A stretch of DNA of 64,000 nt from Verrucomicrobiota bacterium. GTDB taxonomy: Bacteria; Verrucomicrobiota; Verrucomicrobiia; Opitutales; Opitutaceae. Below, one piece after another: positions 60,211-64,000 of the stretch (the stretch's first letter is position 1; each line of letters begins with the position of its first letter). The translations under genes and the position numbers were made by a program. The notes below the pieces were generated by a model that saw only the letters and a list, made by a program, of their open reading frames with translations, did not search any database and had not been told where the DNA came from. Location of the stretch: contig JAQGOP010000053.1 in assembly GCA_028293545.1 (NCBI GenBank), positions 186,001-250,000 of the forward strand, given 5' to 3'.

Positions 60211-60321
60211 CGAGAAACGTCCGATTCCGCCGGTGCGACGAAGTGCCCTCATTTTTTTCCCAATACAAAAGGGCCCTTTCCGCACCGTGCGTTTTGGGAA
60301 CTGCGCTTCTTATCTAGTCAC

Positions 60322-62682
60322 ATGAAAGCTCGATGGATCGCCTATAGGCTCGTAGCCGCTCTCTTTTTAGCGGGACAGCTTTCGGCCCGGGCCGTCGCCC
60401 CGCTGTCCGTGGTCAGGGCGCTCGAGACGGTGCGGTTCATGCGTCTCACCGAATCACTGTCGCCGGAGACGGCGGGCGGGCGGGTTTCCGTTTCACCCCT
60501 CGGTACGAGCTTTGTCGTCGGCCTCCTCCATGGAAGCATAACGCAAAACGGTATCACTCTAGAGCTTCTTGTGGGCCATCCCGATTCGTTGGTCAACGCC
60601 ACCAAACTCAGAAGCGTCGCCCGTTTATTTACCACCGGATTGGGTTCGGGTTTTGCCGGCAACTTCGGACCGAACGACGACACGAAAGACTTCCAGCGGA
60701 GGTTGCAGTGGGTGGGAGAAGACAAAGTTTCATTGATTTGGAGCGACAGAAATGGGCGCCGACAAGTCTTCCTCATCACTCTTTCTACGCAGCAAATGGT
60801 CGCGCTTACCGACCACGATACAACGGTGGACTCGTTCGGGATTGGCCTCGACGACACTATTCTCTTCAACGCAGCGACCAGCATGTCTCGAACCTCATTC
60901 GCAGATTCCGTCCGCCAAGGGACGGTGGTTCCGGCGCATTCCGATATCTTCAGTTTATTACGCGACGACGGTAGTGGACGCAAAATTACAGAAAGTTATT
61001 TGAGAAGAAATTGGTACATTCAGGACAAGACGGGTTGCGTGGCGATGCATATAGGCGGCCGCGCGGAGGATCCGTCGCCTGTTCACGTACTCGTGGTATC
61101 TCCCGATGGCAAATGGGCCTTGATCAACAGCGCGCCGGAAAAAATTCCCGCGTCTTGGGAGCGGTATACCGCTTCTGAGGAGGTAGGATTTATCCGCGAT
61201 GCGCGACGAGGGGGGCCGGGTTCGTCTTATGCCTGGGCGATTCAGCAGTTTTACCTCGTGAATTTGAAAGAGCGTCGAGCATTTCCGCTGTGGGATGCGG
61301 TCGACGTGATGCTGCGTACCAGCGCGCGATGGTCCCCGGATAGTGCTGCGTTGCTGCTCGCGCCCGCTTTTCTCCCCGCTGAAACGGATGATCAGGCGGG
61401 GCTCCAGGGTGAAGCTGCGGCAGTCATCGACATCCGCACCGGGCAGTACGCAGTCCTTCCGTTTCGCACCGCCGCCGTGGCGGACTTGAAATGGCGGGAC
61501 CAGAACTCCGTGGCCATCGCTGTGGCAAGCGCGGGGAATATCACGTGGCACACGTTTTTCCGACAGAACAATGTCTGGAAGGAAATACATTCCGAGAGCC
61601 CATCAGGCGAAACTCGCGCACGGATCACCTTCGATCTCCGCCAAGGTCTCAATTTGCCGCCTTGTCTCTATGTCCTCGACAGCAAAACCGGTGAGGAAAG
61701 GAAGCTGATCGACCCGAATCCGACCTTGTTGCAGGATGCGGCCTTAGGGAAGGTGGAAAAACGCGAGGGCAAGACGAGCGACGGCGGCGAATGGCAGGGG
61801 CTCTTGTTTTATCCGCCCGGTTATACGCCGGGCCACGCTTATCCGTTGGTGCTGCAGAGTATCTACGGTGGAAAGGGTTTTTCGGATGAATTCACGCTGT
61901 ATGGTGGTCAGGACAACGGCGGAGTTGGCGTCCCCTACGTCGCTTCCTACCCGGGCCAAATCCTGGCCGGACGGGGCATAATGGTGCTGCAGATCAACGC
62001 GCCCACCCATGGGAAATCGAATTCACCGAGCGAGGCGGAGATAAAAATGCACGCCTTCGAGAGCGCCGTGGACCAACTCGTTGTCGATGGGCTCGCCGAT
62101 GCCCACAAAGTTGGCCTCGTTGGTTTCAGCCGCAATGGTTTCTACGTCGAATACACACTCACACATTCCCCATTTCCCTTCGCCGCAGCGATCGCGGCCG
62201 ACAACTGGAATCCCAGTTACTTTCAAACGATCCTCACTGGCAATTTTGATGCAGCTGTCCCGGTCATCGGAGCACAACCCTTCGGGGAGGGACTGGATTC
62301 CTGGCGCAAAAATGCAACGGGCTTTAATTATGAACGCTGCCGCACTCCCTTGCGTCTCGTTCAGCAGTCCAATGCGTTCGCGGGGATATTGGGTTCTTGG
62401 GAAACGTATTCGCTCCTCAAATATCTGCAAAGGCCGGTAGAAATGTACATCATGCCCGACGCGGAGGCACACGGGGCCCACAACTCTCAAAATCCGGTGC
62501 AAGTATTGGCGGTGATGCAAGGCACCGTGGACTGGTTCGATTTTTGGCTTAACGGGGTTGAAGATGCCGATCCCGCCAAAGCGGAGCAGTATTTAAGGTG
62601 GCGCGTACTGCGCCAGCTACAGATAGAGAACGCAAGGCAGGCGGATCGAAAAGCGGAGAATGATCCATCCCGCCGCAAGTAA
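60322..62682 (+). CDS. S9 prolyl-oligopeptidase-family peptidase, lasso-isopeptidase-like
   Basis: This 786-residue protein has an N-terminal signal peptide (AYRLVAALFLAGQLSARA). A beta-propeller-like region spans about 40-500. The alpha/beta-hydrolase domain has nucleophile Ser603 in 'VGLVGFSRNGFYVEY' and a late His (717 or 720) in 'PDAEAHGAHNSQNP'. The ending 'DWFDFWLNGVEDADPAKAEQYLRWRVLRQL' is typical of the Atxe2-type isopeptidases that open lasso peptides after import. Such enzymes are encoded beside FecI, FecR and TonB receptors, as here. Peptide degradation more generally is the safe call; the lasso link is inference. No lasso biosynthesis gene is in the window. Confidence 0.8.
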   Translation: MKARWIAYRLVAALFLAGQLSARAVAPLSVVRALETVRFMRLTESLSPETAGGRVSVSPLGTSFVVGLLHGSITQNGITLELLVGHPDSLVNATKLRSVARLFTTGLGSGFAGNFGPNDDTKDFQRRLQWVGEDKVSLIWSDRNGRRQVFLITLSTQQMVALTDHDTTVDSFGIGLDDTILFNAATSMSRTSFADSVRQGTVVPAHSDIFSLLRDDGSGRKITESYLRRNWYIQDKTGCVAMHIGGRAEDPSPVHVLVVSPDGKWALINSAPEKIPASWERYTASEEVGFIRDARRGGPGSSYAWAIQQFYLVNLKERRAFPLWDAVDVMLRTSARWSPDSAALLLAPAFLPAETDDQAGLQGEAAAVIDIRTGQYAVLPFRTAAVADLKWRDQNSVAIAVASAGNITWHTFFRQNNVWKEIHSESPSGETRARITFDLRQGLNLPPCLYVLDSKTGEERKLIDPNPTLLQDAALGKVEKREGKTSDGGEWQGLLFYPPGYTPGHAYPLVLQSIYGGKGFSDEFTLYGGQDNGGVGVPYVASYPGQILAGRGIMVLQINAPTHGKSNSPSEAEIKMHAFESAVDQLVVDGLADAHKVGLVGFSRNGFYVEYTLTHSPFPFAAAIAADNWNPSYFQTILTGNFDAAVPVIGAQPFGEGLDSWRKNATGFNYERCRTPLRLVQQSNAFAGILGSWETYSLLKYLQRPVEMYIMPDAEAHGAHNSQNPVQVLAVMQGTVDWFDFWLNGVEDADPAKAEQYLRWRVLRQLQIENARQADRKAENDPSRRK

Positions 62683-62821
62683 GCACCTTTCTGGATCGTG
62701 GCGCTCCTCGCAATTTTTCTTCAATCCGAATCGACGCTCCGTCCGAGAACGACCAGCGGGGTCATTCATCACGGTCAATCCAAGGGCATGAAACCGGTGA
62801 AGCCCGGATAGGGCAGTCGTT

Positions 62822-63013
62822 TCAAGAGCGGCTTAGTCGCTCTCCTTGGATGTTTGCCATGCGGTGCGCCGAGTCGTGATAGAGGCTGACCACGTCGGGC
62901 TGATCGCGGACCGGCAGGAGAATCTTGCCAAACGCGTGTGCGCAGTCGGCGAGCTTGTGTTTCTGCTGTGCGCTCAGGTGGGGGACGAGGTGAATCCGTC
63001 CAGACGAGTCCAT
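62822..63013 (-). CDS. Possible small protein
   Basis: From ATG 63013, 63 residues read 'MDSSGRIHLVPHLSAQQKHK', 'LADCAHAFGKILLPVRDQ' and 'DVVSLYHDSAHRMANIQGER'. The composition is protein-like and helical. The open frame continues upstream to 63127, but that part is poor. No family or ribosome binding site is recognised. A competing 41-residue frame lies on the plus strand at 63057-63182. The rest of the 500-base gap 62683-63182 is empty as far as I can see. Confidence 0.35.
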   Translation of the reverse strand: MDSSGRIHLVPHLSAQQKHKLADCAHAFGKILLPVRDQPDVVSLYHDSAHRMANIQGERLSRS

Positions 63014-63182
63014 TCTGCAATTTCTTCGTGGGTCCTCCGCGGCCGAGGTCGAGCACATGCTGGTCGTCACGATCGACGCCGTGCTAGCGGCCGACGATTC
63101 CGTTCGCTTCGCCGGCGTCGCCGTCAAGCGGGATTTCGGCGGTCTTTTCTCCGCCCTTATCCGGAAGCCGGAACACGGATAG

Positions 63183-63521
63183 TCAGGCGCGACCGCCTCG
63201 TCCGAATTGACTACTCTTTGTGGCGGGCCTGCCGGACTTGGGCCTGGCTTTGGAGGTCAACTCGGAAAGCTTGATCCCCGTCGCGTGAGCCACCACTTGC
63301 GGATCGTCGCAGAGCAGAACCCAGGCTTTGGTTTTTAGAACATCGGCGAGGCGCCGGACCAGGCTCAACGTAGAAACGTGTTTCAACCCTAGTTCGAGCA
63401 GTTGAAGATGCTTGTAATCCGCTTTCGCGATTTCGGCCAACTGCTCTTGGGTGAGGCTTCGCGCCAAGCGGAGCGCACGAAGATTGCGGCGGAAGTGAAG
63501 GTCGGGCGAAAGGCGAGGCAT
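63183..63521 (-). CDS. XRE-family helix-turn-helix regulator
   Basis: This is a 112-residue protein. The DNA-binding domain 'FRRNLRALRLARSLTQEQLAEIAKADYKHLQLLELGLKHVSTLSLVRRLADVL' (residues ~9-61) is a standard XRE (Cro/C1) fold. The C-terminal 50 residues are basic and possibly disordered ('KARPKSGRPATKSSQFGRGGRA'), with no ligand domain visible. Its target is unknown; it reads away from the small gene at 63594 and may control it or itself. Confidence 0.82.
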   Translation of the reverse strand: MPRLSPDLHFRRNLRALRLARSLTQEQLAEIAKADYKHLQLLELGLKHVSTLSLVRRLADVLKTKAWVLLCDDPQVVAHATGIKLSELTSKARPKSGRPATKSSQFGRGGRA

Positions 63522-63593
63522 CGCATAGCCTACGTTCGTTTGTGATTCCTAAACACCTTGCCAGAACAAGGTACGACCAAGGTAAACTGTCGC

Positions 63594-63881
63594 ATGCAAA
63601 CTCCCCGTTTCATCCTCGTCGGCGACCAGGGCCGCATGTTCTCCGCGCATGACGCCCTCACTAACGCCGACTTCGCCTACGCCTCTGTCGGCATGTTCCT
63701 CATCATCCGCACGGACGACTTTCATTTCTACGGACGGGACCGCCGGTGGAAACCGATCCCGAACCGACCGCTCCTGTCGCCCTCCGACTTTCAAGTGGAA
63801 AGTTTTGAGCGAGGAGAATCAGGCGGGTCTGCATTCCCGGAAATCGCATCAGCGCTCAGCACGTCAAGAAACCCCAGTTGA
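63594..63881 (+). CDS. Uncharacterised 95-residue protein
   Basis: ATG 63594 begins 'MQTPRFILVGDQGRMFSAHD' and continues 'VGMFLIIRTDDFHFYGRDRRWKPIPNRPLL'. It is a beta-rich small protein without a known motif. An earlier in-frame start at 63558 gives 12 extra residues of doubtful value. Its last 90 bases overlap a minus-strand open frame that enters from the right edge, so either the end of this gene or that frame is not real. Confidence 0.4.
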   Translation: MQTPRFILVGDQGRMFSAHDALTNADFAYASVGMFLIIRTDDFHFYGRDRRWKPIPNRPLLSPSDFQVESFERGESGGSAFPEIASALSTSRNPS

Positions 63882-64000
63882 ACCTCCACCGGACCGCTCG
63901 GCTTTTCTTCCGGTGCACTTCGGAGACGCACCGTTCGAACCGGCTTCAGGACGGTCACGGGAAGTTTCAATTTCATCTCCGGGACAAACCCACCGAGATC
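63791..64000 (-). CDS. Possible C-terminal end of a gene entering from the right
   Basis: The minus strand is open from the window edge: 'DLGGFVPEMKLKLPVTVLKP' then 'VRTVRLRSAPEEKPSGPVEVQLGFLDVL' to a stop at 63791. The first 50 residues are protein-like; the end is less so. It may be the tail of a gene lying beyond the window. It conflicts with the last 90 bases of the plus-strand gene at 63594. Confidence 0.3.
   Translation of the reverse strand, partial: DLGGFVPEMKLKLPVTVLKPVRTVRLRSAPEEKPSGPVEVQLGFLDVLSADAISGNADPPDSPRSKLST

Noticed and set aside
1-64000. CRISPR array
   Set aside because: No series of short regularly spaced repeats was seen; the repeats found are pairs over 100 bp long. 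No cas gene was recognised.

Overview
The window is high-GC bacterial DNA. An STN-type TonB receptor behind an ECF sigma factor and FecR, a lexA-imuA-imuB-dnaE2 operon and dense ATGA-overlapped operons suggest a Gram-negative of the Verrucomicrobiota (Opitutaceae-like) type. This is inferred from gene style only: there is no rRNA or other taxonomic marker. I saw no complete tRNA, rRNA or CRISPR array.

Left chromosomal part (1-8.6 kb). A quinone-oxidoreductase-like MDR enzyme runs off the left edge on the minus strand, behind a decayed short-chain dehydrogenase. Then come a Tat-exported three-subunit molybdenum aldehyde oxidoreductase (paoABC type, 1622-5495), a cupin closely resembling cupin-type (R)-hydroxynitrile lyases, a remnant of a Ku gene and a large membrane protein with a spermidine-synthase-like domain.

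Accessory island (about 8.7-42.5 kb). The island looks built from cassettes. First is an AT-richer three-gene cassette (membrane protein, nucleoside-phosphorylase-like protein, uncharacterised protein; 8978-11533) between two diverged ~125 bp direct repeats that start with a tRNA-Cys-3'-end-like sequence. Next are nuclease-like, AlbA_2/Schlafen, TIR-domain, ParB-like and uncharacterised genes, partly bracketed by a second ~106 bp direct repeat (14534 and 18538). A PD-(D/E)XK plus GIY-YIG pair follows, then a type I restriction-modification operon with a Septu-like ATPase/HNH pair inserted between hsdS and hsdR and a GIY-YIG gene at its end (22848-31991). A minus-strand mobility module (zinc protein, serine recombinase, two ParB/RepB-like proteins; 32014-35803) comes next. 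Last are plasmid/ICE-like genes including a solitary C5 cytosine methyltransferase; two of them sit behind near-identical 214 bp leader repeats (38253 and 40042). Several genes here are frameshifted at homopolymers or decayed.

Right part (41.8-64 kb). A SRAP/YedK protein and a Ser/Thr kinase precede the SOS mutagenesis operon lexA-imuA-imuB-dnaE2, whose start codon lies inside a perfect palindrome (44404-44425), the likely LexA operator. A 1271-residue STAND NTPase with an N-terminal nuclease-like domain (Avs-like) converges on it. The right end carries an ECF sigma, FecR, TonB receptor and S9 peptidase locus with the layout of lasso-peptide uptake/isopeptidase loci, an XRE regulator and small genes of unknown role.

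Together the island looks like a stacked anti-phage repertoire: restriction-modification, Septu, TIR, PNP-like, nucleases and Avs. The best candidates for an undescribed system are the 8978-11533 cassette and the 16219-17459 TIR/ParB-like pair. The paired leader repeats are the strongest unexplained non-coding signal.
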